Of a stretch of 64,000 bases of DNA, positions 34,155 through 46,200 are shown piece after piece. Position 1 is the first letter of the stretch; the number at the start of each line of letters is the position of its first letter. The notes beneath the pieces are model-generated. The model did no database searches. It had not been told where the DNA came from and saw nothing but the letters and a program-made list of their open reading frames with translations. Location: assembly GCA_011800805.1 (NCBI GenBank), contig MPNW01000041.1, positions 62,001-126,000 on the forward strand, written 5' to 3'. The translations under genes were made by a program, and so were the position numbers. This stretch comes from Hirudo medicinalis (lineage: Eukaryota > Annelida > Clitellata > Hirudinida > Hirudinidae).

Positions 34155-37100
34155 ATGGAAGTCAATGACAACAATGTGCAGCAGCTCGCTGTCCATCTGC
34201 AAGGAACATTGGCCGCTGATCCAGCAGAAAGAAGAAGGGGTTAGATTCTCAGGATAATTGTTATCGACTTATGCAAAACCAACAAACAAGTCTTTATTTG
34301 CAGCTGAAAGATTTCTGGAGTCTATTGAAGCAAATCCAAATTATTCTATTCTCCTCCTTAATGTCATTGATAAGTCTGAAATTCCTTTGCATCTCAGAAT
34401 CAGTGCAAGCATTACATTTAAAAATTTCATAAAAAGAAACTGGGCACTGGTTAGCTTTGATTTTGTTCTCTTTATAGTCATTGAACATGCTTAACAGAAA
34501 TATGTGTTTTAATGAATTAGACAGAAGAAGGTGCAGATAAGATACCTGAAAATGATAGAACAATTATCAGGCAGAACATTGTTGGCCTTATGCTTAGAAG
34601 TCCAGATAAAATTCAAAAACAGGTATCAGGATAGCATGGCTGTCATGAATTGTTTTGACTTGAACTTTGCAAGTAATTCATTGGTTTTCATTAGCTAAGC
34701 GATGCCATCAGTTGCATAGGAAAAGAAGATTTTCCTCACAAATGGCCTAATTTGATGCATGAGATGATTGAAAAGTTCCAAACTAATGACTTTAATGTCA
34801 TTGTTGGGATACTTCATACTGGTCATTCTATTTTTAAAAGGTGAATTATATTGTATTGATTAATATTTTATTTTACAGCATTGTAATTTGTTTATGTATT
34901 TGTAGAAGGATTTGATATTGGTATTGTAGTCACAGTTAAACAATTTTCTTTAATACATAAAAACATGATCTTAAAATTTATGGCTTGTGTTATCAATATT
35001 TGCATGACGAACTTTAATGTAATTGGTTTCAAACAGATATCGACATGAATTTAAGTCTGAAAAACTGTGGAAAGAAATCAAATTTGTTCTTGATGCTTTC
35101 TGTAAACCTTTTACAGAACTTACAGGGGTGAGTTTAGAGTCTTTGAAAAAGAAATAATAGCTAAATGGCCATGAAACAAATAATGGAAATAAATAAATAA
35201 AATAAAGGAAAACAATAAAAGAAAATCTTAAATAATAATTTGCTTATTTGATCTTGTAGAAAATGATTGAGTTAGCCCAGGCAAACGCAAACAATCCCAA
35301 TAATCTGAAGATGGTTTATAGTTCCTTGGTTCTCATCTGTAAAATTTTCTATTCTCTCAACTTTCAAGTGAGTTATTGAACTATTGGTAATGAATATTAG
35401 CAGTGCTGAAAGTGATGTTATTCATTTGGTTGCAGGACTTGCCTGAATTCTTTGAAGACAACATGGCTACTTGGATGAATTATTTCCACATTTTGCTGGC
35501 TGCTGATCCAAAACTCCTTGCTTCTGATGTAATAAGTTCATTTGATTTTGGTGCATAATTCTTATATTTTAGGATCTGGATGTTGACCTCAAGAAATGAT
35601 TCAAACAAGATATTTGTGAGAATTTTCTGTTAAATCAACGACACTAATTTAAGCAGGACCGAGACGAACCCGGAGTGATGGAGCAGGTGAAGACTCAGGT
35701 TTGCGACAACCTGACGATGTACGCTCAGAAATATGATGAAGAATTTTCCTCCCACCTCCCTGGTTTCGTTACTGATGTGTGGCGCCTCCTCATCAACACC
35801 GGTGTGCAGGCTAAATATGACTTGGTATGTTATCAAGAGACTGTCTAAGTGCAATTATTGTCAGAGGTGCACGTATTTTCAGAAACTGTCACGGTTATTA
35901 AGAACATGCATATTTATAAGTTAATTAAAAAATAGAAAGTTAAGAGAGTTAATTAAGTTTATTATGCCATTAGATTTAAAATCAACTTTCGATCTGCCTG
36001 AAATGGTCGGAATCGACCGTGTGAAACTGAAACTTTTTGCAACAGCTCGTCAGTAATGCCATCCAATTCCTTGCATCCGTTGCCGAGAGAAATGCATACA
36101 AGAATCTCTTCGAAGACGCTGGCACTCTGTCGAGCATCTGCGAGAAGGTCATTGTTCCGAACATGGAGTTCAGAGGTCAATTGAAGTCTTCATCTCCTCC
36201 ATACATTTTCGTTCGTAACATTTGTAAATTACGTGGTGCGTTTGAACAGATGCAGATGAAGAGGCTTTTGAAGACAATGCCGAGGAGTACATCAGAAGAG
36301 ACATCGAAGGATCCGGTCGGTTGAAACAATGCATTCGTTATCTAAAGATGGGCCGACAGGCATTACATTTATTTAATTGTTTTTAATAGTGTTTCTGAAT
36401 GACATTTGCAACGATTTATTTGTTTCCGGGTGCTTATTTGGTATTTCGGAAGAGATGCTTATTTATGGATGCCTCGAATCGATTGTCGGAATGTAGTATC
36501 ATATTGTTGATTGCTATATTTTGGTTACGTTGAATTCTTCAGACGTTGACACAAGGAGGAGAGCTGCTTGTGATCTGGTCAGAGCTCTGTCCAAATCCTT
36601 TGAAGAAACAGTCATAAAAAATTTCTCAGTTTACATTCAGCACATGCTTCAAGTATGAGTTATTTCATGAGTTACTTGGATTGTATGTACTTATGCACAT
36701 CCAATCTCACTTACACTAAATATCAATCAATTATTGGTCATTGGTAACTTCATTGTGTAAATATTTTTCACGATAAGCTAATTGTTGACAGTGTGTGTTG
36801 TGTTTTAATTTTATGTACATTTTGCATCTGCTTACTTATGCAGCTTTACCAGCAAGATCCCAAACAGAATTGGAAAAGTAAAGATGCTGCTGTCTTCCTT
36901 GTAACTTCATTGGCAGCAAAGGCTCAGACTCAGAAGGTAAGTTGGTTATGTGATGATTTTAAAATGATTTTTCAAATGCATGGTTTCATCAGCATGGAGT
37001 CACTCAGACGAGTCAGTTGGTCAACGTTATCGATTTCTTTACCAACCACATCATTGGAGAACTTCACACAACTGATGGTGAGGAGCTATTACATTTGAAG

Positions 37101-40100
37101 AAGTGAAAATTATGATTTATGTTTACATAACTAAAAAATGTTCTTTATTCCATTCATTACATTGTTAAACATGGCAAAAAAATTTATTCCAGTCAATGAA
37201 AATCCTGTCATAAAGCTGATGCCATCAAATACATCATGGTCTTCAGGATGCAGGTATTTTGAAATTCTGAGATTGGATAGTAATGAATTAAAATCACATG
37301 TAGGATTGAATTGCAATTGAATGAGTATTACATGTTCATTGTAGTGTACTGGTTTTGTTGTATCAGTGTATTATACTGTTTTTGATGTGCTTAAAATTCC
37401 CTCAACAGCTACCAAAAGCCTCTTTGACAATGTGTCTTCCAAGTCTCATCAAACATCTCCAATCGAGTTCTCATGTTGTGCACTCGTATGCTGCCTGCTG
37501 CATTGAAAAGCTTCTCTCCATGAAGCCACAACAGTGAGATTATTTACATGCTATTATATTTGCTTATTCATGCTCTTCGTGAACCTCATTAACCTTTTGC
37601 ATTTTATTATTAAACACCACGACATCGCTCTTCTTAATATGAGAATTATGGAATTAAATTTATAGTTTTTGTGCAGAAAAACATGTTGATGTTGTGCAGT
37701 GAACCACATACAAATAAGCATTTGTTTTTAAAGAATCCTGAAGTCTGATCTTTCTCCACTGAAGAATGAACTTCTGCAAAACTTGTTTCAAGCTCTTCAG
37801 GTTCAGGGTTCAGAAGAAAACGAGTACATCATGAAAGGTTTATACCTTGAAATGCTTTTACATGTAAATAAATGCTTGCGGTTATATATGACCTGTTGCG
37901 CACATCGTGCAAGGTTTAGACAATGTCGTGATTAATTTAATCGATGTGGTTCTTGCATTTCAGCTATCATGAGGTCTTTCCACGTACTCGAGGAAGGAAT
38001 ATTCCAGCACCTGGAAGCTATCGTTCCACAACTTCTACAGAAACTGAATGCTGTGTGCAAGGTGATTGACTTTTTAATGACTAATCTTTGTAACTAATAA
38101 TTTCTGTTGTCTCAGTATTTAAGTTTAAAGCAGAATAAAATTGAACAATTGGTTTTAAACATTTATTTCTCATTTTGATTTTTTGATGACCGTCAGCTAT
38201 ATTTAAGTTTTGATTTATTGGTCATAAGAATGTGTAATGGATAAATAGTTTTCATGATGTTGTCTTATTGCAGAACCCCAGCAAGCCTCACTTCAATCAT
38301 TTCCTCTTTGAGAGCATCTGCCTCTGCATCACTGTTTCGTGCACAGTGAATCTGGAATACATTGCTCTCTTTGAAGGACCTTTGTTCACTATTTTTGAGG
38401 AGATCCTGCGTCAAGATGTTCAGGGTACGTTTTTTAAAAAGTTATCTGATTTTATTTAACGAATATTTTTTAATTAACGATGCTTCGGTTTCTTCTTGCA
38501 GAATTTGTACCTTACATTTTCCAAATCTTGAGCCTCATGTTGGAGAAACACGTTAACAGCGTCCCCGATCCGTACATGCAACTCTTCCCCGTCCTGCTCC
38601 TACCGTCCATGTGGGAAAGAACGGGCAACGTACCTGCACTTGTCAGACTCCTCCAGGCCTACATTGCCATAGGGCACTTGAGGAATGAAATATTTGAGAA
38701 ACTGGTATGAAGGGATTGAGTCCTATTTTTCAGACACCCATTTATTTTCTTTATGCTTTCACAGCCTGGCATGCTCGGAGTCTTTCAGAAGTTGCTTGCA
38801 TCTCGTGCCAACGATCATTACGGCCTTCAACTACTCAACTCTATTCTTGTTCACATCCCTCAGTAAGTTGGCAATACTGGTAGTGATAGTTGTATCTAAA
38901 ATCTAATTGATATGTAAAAAATCTAATAATTTCTAAAGTGTAATCAATAACAGTTTTTAGGCAGTGATAATTGATAAGTCGATATCATTTCTAATTGATC
39001 CATAAGAAAAAGTGATTAAGATTTTAATTACCAAGGAATCTGATGGCTCAATACGTTCAACAAGTGTTCGTACTTCTCTTCCAAAAGCTGACGACTTCCA
39101 AGACAACAAAATATGTGAAGAGTGAGTGATTCGAGTGTCCGGAATTTCGTGGGACGATGGTTATGTTTATGATGTGACTGCATTTAATTGACCAGGTGTT
39201 ATTGTTTTCTTCTCACTCTATATCATCAAATATTCTCTGACATCATTCGTCGAGATTGTTGAGAAGATCCAACCGAAGTTTGTATTTGATTTTTTCCAAC
39301 TTTTTTTTTGGCATCTATCAAGACTGATGTAAATATGTGACCTGCTACAGGATGTTTGGAATGGTCATTGAAAAACTGTTCATTGCTGATGGCAACAACG
39401 TCAATCTTAGTGACAGAAAACTTTGTGCAGTTGCACTGACGAGGGTCCTCTGCGATCCTCTCTTCTTTAAGGATGATGCCTTAGCACCTTTCTGGTAAGA
39501 ATGCTTCAGTGGTTTATGGATTGAATATACTTATTGTACTTATAAATTATGAATTATCTAATTCTTTATATTACGAAAATTAAATTGTTCAAACTCAAAC
39601 TTTAAAATGTCTTTGCAGGATTCCACTGCTCCAAGTTACTGTTAGTTTGTTAGAACAAACTTGTTCTCAAGGCAGCCTCACAATTGAAGAGAACTCAGAT
39701 TTGCTTGGTATGCAAATAAGTGAAGGTGTGTTTTTACTTTTGGCTTAAAATAACCATTTGTCATTTATTTTACAAAATAATATCATTAGCTACCAAATGT
39801 GCTTATAGATACTTTTTTGACAGAGTTTCAAACTGCATACTCTCAGCTGTTGTACAGCATTAGAGCTGAGCCCAACTACTGTTCTGATGTTCCTGATGCA
39901 AAAATCAACCTGGCAAAATCTATTCACATGCTCTGTCTTTCCTCTCAAGAAGTATGTTGAGCTTTCCTGATAGCATTTAAATGGCATGAAAAAGTGATAC
40001 AAATACTGGATTTAGATGAATGTCATGTTAATGCAATTAAATTTTTATTCAGGCTAAGATGAGGCTTGCTGGTCTGCAACCTGGTGTTCAGAAATGCTTG

Positions 40101-40139
40101 CAGCAGTACATGGCTAGTGCAGGAGTTACCATTGCATAG
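34155..40139 (+). CDS. CSE1L: Exportin-2 (CSE1L/CAS), 26 exons, one-base frameshift in exon 14
   Basis: The importin-beta-type nuclear export receptor that returns importin-alpha to the cytoplasm with RanGTP. Exons: 34155-34239, 34304-34449, 34521-34622, 34695-34840, 35037-35127, 35260-35367, 35436-35528, 35657-35824, 36046-36175, 36250-36315, 36543-36652, 36844-36936, 36993-37077, 37193-37253, 37409-37533, 37734-37837, 37964-38061, 38274-38424, 38502-38704, 38765-38862, 39036-39121, 39196-39277, 39351-39494, 39619-39707, 39824-39951 and 40053-40139. Landmarks: [72 protein letters not shown] and [17 protein letters not shown]. In exon 14 the frame breaks after VNENPVIK; one extra base would restore a family-like sequence and the phase of all later exons. 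Corrected length is about 959 aa, against 971 in human. Confidence 0.96.
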
Positions 40140-40141
40140 AA

Positions 40142-40147
40142 AATAAA
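40142..40147 (+). terminator. Candidate poly(A) signal of exportin-2
   Basis: AATAAA three bases after the stop codon. Two later AATAAA matches (near 40206 and 40488) are better spaced for use. Confidence 0.35.
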
Positions 40148-41154
40148 GACAAACAAGTTTAACGTGGAGTGGTATAAAGTGATAGTTTTTGATACTGTTT
40201 CATGGAATAAAGATATTCTAAAGAGGTTACCACTTTTGTGCAAAGATTTGAGGTGTTTTAGTGCTGATTGCGATTTGTGGCTGATGTTTCCAAGATTTCA
40301 TATAACTAATAAAAATATCACTTCACAAATTGCTTGTGAAAGTATCTCAGCAGGAGATCAGTTGTGTCTTTATTTCTTGTGTTCGCTCATTGCATCATTC
40401 AGCTTCATTTGATTAAGCCTAAATTATTAGGTTAGGTCTTTTTTGTGTGGATTGGTCAAATGGGAAGTGGTTTTGAATACAACCTGAATAAAGAGGAATT
40501 CTAAAGCTTCTTGGATCCCCGGTTCCATGGGGGGGAGTGCGGAATTGCTATCTGTGGAATGACTTAAGATTGTCATAAATTGCTTCAGCTGTTGACCAGG
40601 TGACGTAAAAGCTTATTTCGAAGTCGTCTGCGCCAGTCAATGGCCAATAATTTGCAATTATCTACAAACTATTTTTAATGCAAACTAAATTTTGAGGATT
40701 GTGGAAAATCAGCTTTTCTTAAACAGTGGACGGGGCATAAGCAAATGCACTGCTAGAATGTAGAAAATGGATTGAATTTGCCCAAATAAAATGTCACCAT
40801 AAAAATTAAAATCAAAAATCAAAATGCTGAAAGCAAAAGGGGCAAAGGGTGAAAATAAGACATAGTTAGATTAGGGAATTCCTGACTTCTATGTCAATAT
40901 TCCCTCGTGCGTCAAGAATTGCGAAAGAACGTGGCCCTACACTTTGGGTTGATAACTTCGTATCGGGCTTCACATTTTGTTTCGTGGTTTGTTAAAAATT
41001 AAATTGAGGGTTTAAAAAATCAAGTTTTGAATTTAAAAAATACTAAAGTTTTAAAATATTTACATACATTTGCAATCTGTTTCTTATGGATCTACTTTAC
41101 ATACCCTATACGTAAACATAGCGATATTATACTTATTTTCTTGCGTGCGGAAGA
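40148..41154. other. 3' UTR/intergenic between exportin-2 and the C9orf85-like gene
   Basis: No exon or repeat was recognised. A C/G-poor stretch with one GGGGGGAG run near 40530. Confidence 0.5.
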
Positions 41155-41849
41155 ATGAGCAGTCAGAGGGGAAATACGTCCAAGAGAGGACCTCAAAAAT
41201 ATCAAAATAAGACAGCTTTTAGAAATAATCTCCATGATGCTAGCGATAAAACAAAGATGCTAAACCAGCTTGCTATTGAGGGATGCTGCCGAAGATGCAA
41301 GGAGATATTAGAATGGAAGATCAAGTTTAAAAAGTATAAAATGTTATCGCAGCCCAAGAAATGGTAAGTTCTATTGATTTTTTGAAGTAACTTTCGGACA
41401 AAGTATTATAATTAGTGTATTATAAGTTAGTATTACACAGCTGAAATGTTAGCTAGGATGGATGATGGAGAGTTTTTGATTTGTCCGTCTAATTATTCCT
41501 ACTTGAAAGTGGCGAATTTTAATTGCCAGCATAAAGTGTCTTCAGAAAAGAGTTACAAATTCATACTACACAGTGTGCATGACATGCTCAGAACAAAATA
41601 TGTCGTGCGGGAAGTGTGGCGAACCAATTAAAGCAGATGAGAGACCAGAAAAAATCAGGTAATACATTAAATTTCATTACTTCTCCAATGTATTTCAGCA
41701 TATATCTTTCATTTTACAGAACTGAAATAGGTGCAAACAATGCAACAAACAATTCACTGCCAAATGAGGAAGAGTCCCCGGATCTGCCAGATGATGAGGC
41801 TTCATCAATTGATGATTACCTTTCAGACAGTGATGAACCCTACTCATAA
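41155..41849 (+). CDS. C9orf85-like conserved protein, 155 aa
   Basis: A small conserved eukaryotic protein of unknown role. Three exons: 41155-41363, 41530-41658 and 41720-41849, phases in agreement. The N-terminus MSSQRGNTSKRGPQKYQN matches the family start (MSSQ.GN..R..PQKHQN). GCCRRCKEILEWKIKFKKYK and QPKKCIKCLQKRV follow. Four CxxC pairs (CRRC, CIKC, CMTC, CGKC) suggest zinc binding. The C-terminus is acidic (SPDLPDDEASSIDDYLSDSD). AATAAA lies about 30 bp past the stop (41880-41885). It converges with SEM1. Confidence 0.92.
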
Positions 41850-42248
41850 TTCAGAAAAAATAGCAATTTGGCTCAAATCAATAAAAAGTTGACTTTGTTC
41901 ATATCAATGATTACTCAACTACCCTACTAGAGTAAGAACCCCTAATTTTATATATTGAGATGTCCTAATACAAACAATATCGATGTAAACATCCAAACTA
42001 TTACAAGTGCAGCATCAATATTACGCTCAATCAGTTAATGCTCTCAACTGCTTTTACAATTTAAAAAAAATAAATTGTCTGATGCTGATTATTCCTTATG
42101 CTGCCTTTGCACCTTATATTTTTGAGCACTCAAAAGACTTACTTAAATAAATCACTGATAAAAAAAACAAGCACTGAACACATTTTAATAAGAAAAAAAT
42201 TATGTTCCATTCATCCAGTAAATGCTCAGTGTGTATGTGGGGGCCAAA

Positions 42249-42659
42249 TCACTGTTGCATTGGTTCACTGCGTTTTTGGTTCTGTTTTTCCAGCTCAGCC
42301 CTATATGAAGATAGAAAAACTGATAAGTTAACTGAATCTAATTGCTATTGAGCCATTCAAATAAATTAACCTTAATTGCTGAGAAAAATCATCTTCAATA
42401 TTGTCGTCATCCCAGTTGTCTTCCCAAACGTTCACATCACCTTGGTCTTCATCAGCACCAGTCCAATCTAAAGACATTTCATTTGAAAAGTTAACGATTC
42501 CATTGTAAGACTGCAAATTCATTACGCAACCCGACACAACAAACACCACCTAAATATCTAAAATTTATATATGTGCTAACCTTCAGCTGGAAATTCTTCA
42601 AACTCATCGTCTTCTTCAAGCAAACCCAAATCTGGTTTCTTAAACTGATTATCACCCAT
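42249..42659 (-). CDS. SEM1: SEM1/DSS1 (26S proteasome lid and BRCA2 cofactor), 75 aa
   Basis: A tiny acidic, largely disordered protein, a known subunit of the proteasome lid and of the TREX-2 complex and a partner of BRCA2. Three exons: 42659-42581, 42467-42371 and 42300-42249. It reads [20 protein letters not shown], then [33 protein letters not shown] and a basic tail, [19 protein letters not shown]. The two acidic Trp/Phe-rich blocks (EEFPAEDW and WEDNWDDDN) are the signature; human is 70 aa. The AG-boundary of the last intron keeps the AELEK helix in frame. It ends 400 bp from the converging C9orf85-like gene. Confidence 0.97.
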
Positions 42660-43296
42660 AATTGTGGACAAATACAACCTTTAGCTAACTCACGCCCGGC
42701 GGTTTTCAAGCAATTGTTTACACTTTTTACAAATTGAAGCGCATTAACTATAATGATAAATGTACTTATTTAAAGAACGTAAATAGATTTTATTGCGTAT
42801 TACTAAAATTGTTTTACAATTAAAAAGAATTAAATTAAAATTAATAACTTATTTTGTTTTAAGAAATGTTCAAATATTTAATTTATGCCATTTAAGCCAT
42901 TAGTTACTACCTCAATTGTAGCTATATAGTTTCATCTAATTTTGGTAAGATAAATTTTTCTAATTTGGCCAATTCTATAAACTGCGCTACTCTAAAAGTC
43001 GTCAGCTTCAAATGGAGACAAGTGGATAGTCCTCCATGCATAAATCATTCTCGATATAGAAATTCAACTGGTTATTGAATAGAATGCTAAATTCTATGTT
43101 TGATTGCTCGTCACATTTAAGTGATCGATCATTATGATGCATGGGGAAATGATGTAAAATACACATATTAGGAAATTTGTTAATATTACAAACTCGATAA
43201 ATTTAAGTTAGTAATTTCAAAATAAATTGTCTTGTTTACAGCAATGGAATGAAATCATAATTAATAAATGAAAGAGACATCTGTCTAGTGAAAGAT
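42660..43296. other. Intergenic between SEM1 and integrin alpha
   Basis: A/T-rich, without recognisable exons. It must hold the SEM1 promoter and the integrin 3' UTR. Confidence 0.5.
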
Positions 43297-46200
43297 TTAT
43301 GATTTGTCTTCAACTTCTAGAACATCACTTGATGGTTTAGGGCAACTCAAAATTTGAATTATTGCATTTCCTTCTGTTTTAATATTTCGACATATCTTGG
43401 ACCCCTTAACTTTTTTCCTTTTTCTCTTGAAGAAACCACACTTTAAACAAAAATTACTTTAGTTTAGTAATTAGTTAAAATTTACTTTAAAATTGGAGAG
43501 TTAAGGAAACATGGAACTTGCTTTGTAGAATAACGAATAAACAACCAATAGAGTCATCATTCCGAAACATATTGATATTACCAGCATCCAATTTGGAATT
43601 AAGTGTTTGCGTTTAAGGACATTAGCAAGAAACACTGATGTAGTGACCTTGTTCAAACAAATAATTTTAAGATGATATAATTAATGTCATGCTTACAATA
43701 AATATTATACAAATCTCGTATACATTCACCCAATGTTTATCATCTTCCGTTTGGACGAGCTCCAATTTGGAGTTGTTGATGAAATTGATGCGAGAAATGG
43801 ATTTTATTTCAAATACTTTAGTCTCAGGGAAAAGCTGTATAAAAATCTCACTTTGTAGCTTTTCGTAATTGAATTTAAATGACAATAAAACTACTTTGTC
43901 GATGAGTTCATCTGATTGAGTCACGGAGGAATGAACATTCATCAGGAAACTGTGACCAACTTCTAAATTTTCGATGATGCATTCTACTCGGAGACATTTC
44001 CAAGAATTTGAATTATAACAATCCTAGGAAACATAGACCATAATCATTTTAAAATATTCACGTCTGATCAACAACATGGAGTCTTTAATACCACTTTTCG
44101 GATTTGACCAACTCTGTTCGGTAATGAGAGATATCTCTTGAAGAAATCATTTATAGAATGAGAACTTCTCTTGTATTTGATTGCTCGGATAGTTTTATTA
44201 ATCATAAAACAATATCCTTTCCCAAGCACCTAATAAAATTTAAGAATTTTAATTATTAATTTTAGGACGACCATCGGGGTTACTCATAATGTACATTACG
44301 AATTTCCATCTAGTACTATGTATTACATATTGGATATATCATATAATAAATGGGTCATTTCTCAGAACTAATAGCGAATTACTTTTCACGTACGATTTTT
44401 ACTTAGCCAAAAACATTAAACTCTATTTAAAAACACATTCTCAAAAATAATCACACCCACTTCGATGTTGGTAATGGTAAGATTCAGCATTCCACCTTCA
44501 CAAACTATTCCAACTGGCCAATCAACGCCTACAATAACATCTGTGGCCAGGTTGTGTCCTACATTTTTGATCTACATGACGGTGCAAAAAGTTAGGATTT
44601 CAAATGACGTGGCATTTAATTGCAATTACTTCATATCTATGTGTTATCCTTGGATTCGATTCTTCATTTTGCTTTTTGTAATAGATTTCACTTGGGATCG
44701 ACAAGCTCATGGAATGTAATTACATTATTACGTAACTACAAATTAACCGTTTGACCGCAATCATATTTTTTACCCAAGAATCATGAGATCAACTTCTATG
44801 ATGATCCTCACATCAATGATGTCAACATTGTTATCGGGATCCATTTCGTCGCTTGTTCTACAACAGAAAATGGAATCATGACACAAGAAAATTGTCTTCG
44901 TTGATGATCTTACGAGTTGACCAGCAGCACAATATTCAGACTTTCTGTTGTCACGTCCATCTGTCTGACATCGAATCTAAGGACCAAGGAAACTTCATCT
45001 TCTCCTCTCATAGGATTTTCCAGCTCGCAGGTCACCAATCCTTTTCCGGGTTGACAAGATTGCTAAATTGTGTCGATGAATCGGTGTTTATAAATTTTAT
45101 TCAAGTATTTCATGTGAATTAAGAAATTGTTGGCATCACAATTAATCGAATTGAACGTTAATCAGGAGCGTTCGTTAATTTATGTCGTACATTTATTCAA
45201 TAATTTACCCTCTTGTCTGAACCCTTAAATGGAAGAGGTGAGTAGACGAACAATCGAGAATTATAAGCGTCTTCCATCAAGTTGCCGACTTGAATAAATA
45301 ATTTTATTTCACTCATTGAGTTCAGTTTGAACAGATAAGTTCCATGGATGTCTCTGCATAAGAAGAAATTGTGATATCTCTCAGTAACAAGTGCAATGTA
45401 CTTAGTACAATGTACTTAGTACAATGTACAATCAAGTACTTAGGAAGTTCCATGAGACCCAAGACTTTCAAGTTGCTTTGACATTTCTTGTCGCTGCCAC
45501 AATTTCTCACTAGCTGCACCTTCAAAGATATTCATGATTTTAAAATAGACGTCCTTTCAAAATTAGAATTTAGCACGTTGGCTCATTAAGTCGGATTTTA
45601 GATTTTTGGTTATAAATCCATTAGATGGAAATTCTTTCGTAGATGCTAATTCTAATTTATTTCAGATTCTTGGAGAATGTAGATGACTTCACCAATCTCT
45701 ATAATTATTAATTCATTTCAGTTTTTCCATATAATATTAACTTGTAAGCAGTTGTTTTAACGTGTTTCTATTATTTGGTATTTAATCACAAATCAACGAT
45801 GTTATTTATTCGAATGAAAACATTGCTACCTCGTGTAAAACTCCCCTCTCTTCGGGTTCTAAAGAATCCTGTGAGAGCACTGGGTGGAGGTAAACAAAGT
45901 TTGTTGGTGACGAATGAAAGAGTGATGGAGTCAGCTTTGTATATGAAATCATTTTATAGGTCAATCGGAGAGAAAAATCGTAAAGAAAACTGTTGTTGTT
46001 TGTCTGAAAAGGAAATTGGTCCGCACGTTTATTTCGAAAGATTGAATTTAAAATCACTCACCGTGAAGTAAACAGGAACTTGAAAGCAATCGGGTCTTCT
46101 TTGTGCTGTCAATCGAACCCTTTTCTTAAAATGCTTCGTCTTCAAATCCCTTCTCAGCTGTAGAATTCAATTCGTCTACATTGAAGGATGAATTGAATTA

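Noticed and set aside
35529..35656. An extra exportin-2 exon beginning GATCTGGATGTTGACC
   Set aside because: It has an acceptor-like start but stops at once (TGA), and exons 7 and 8 already join in phase.
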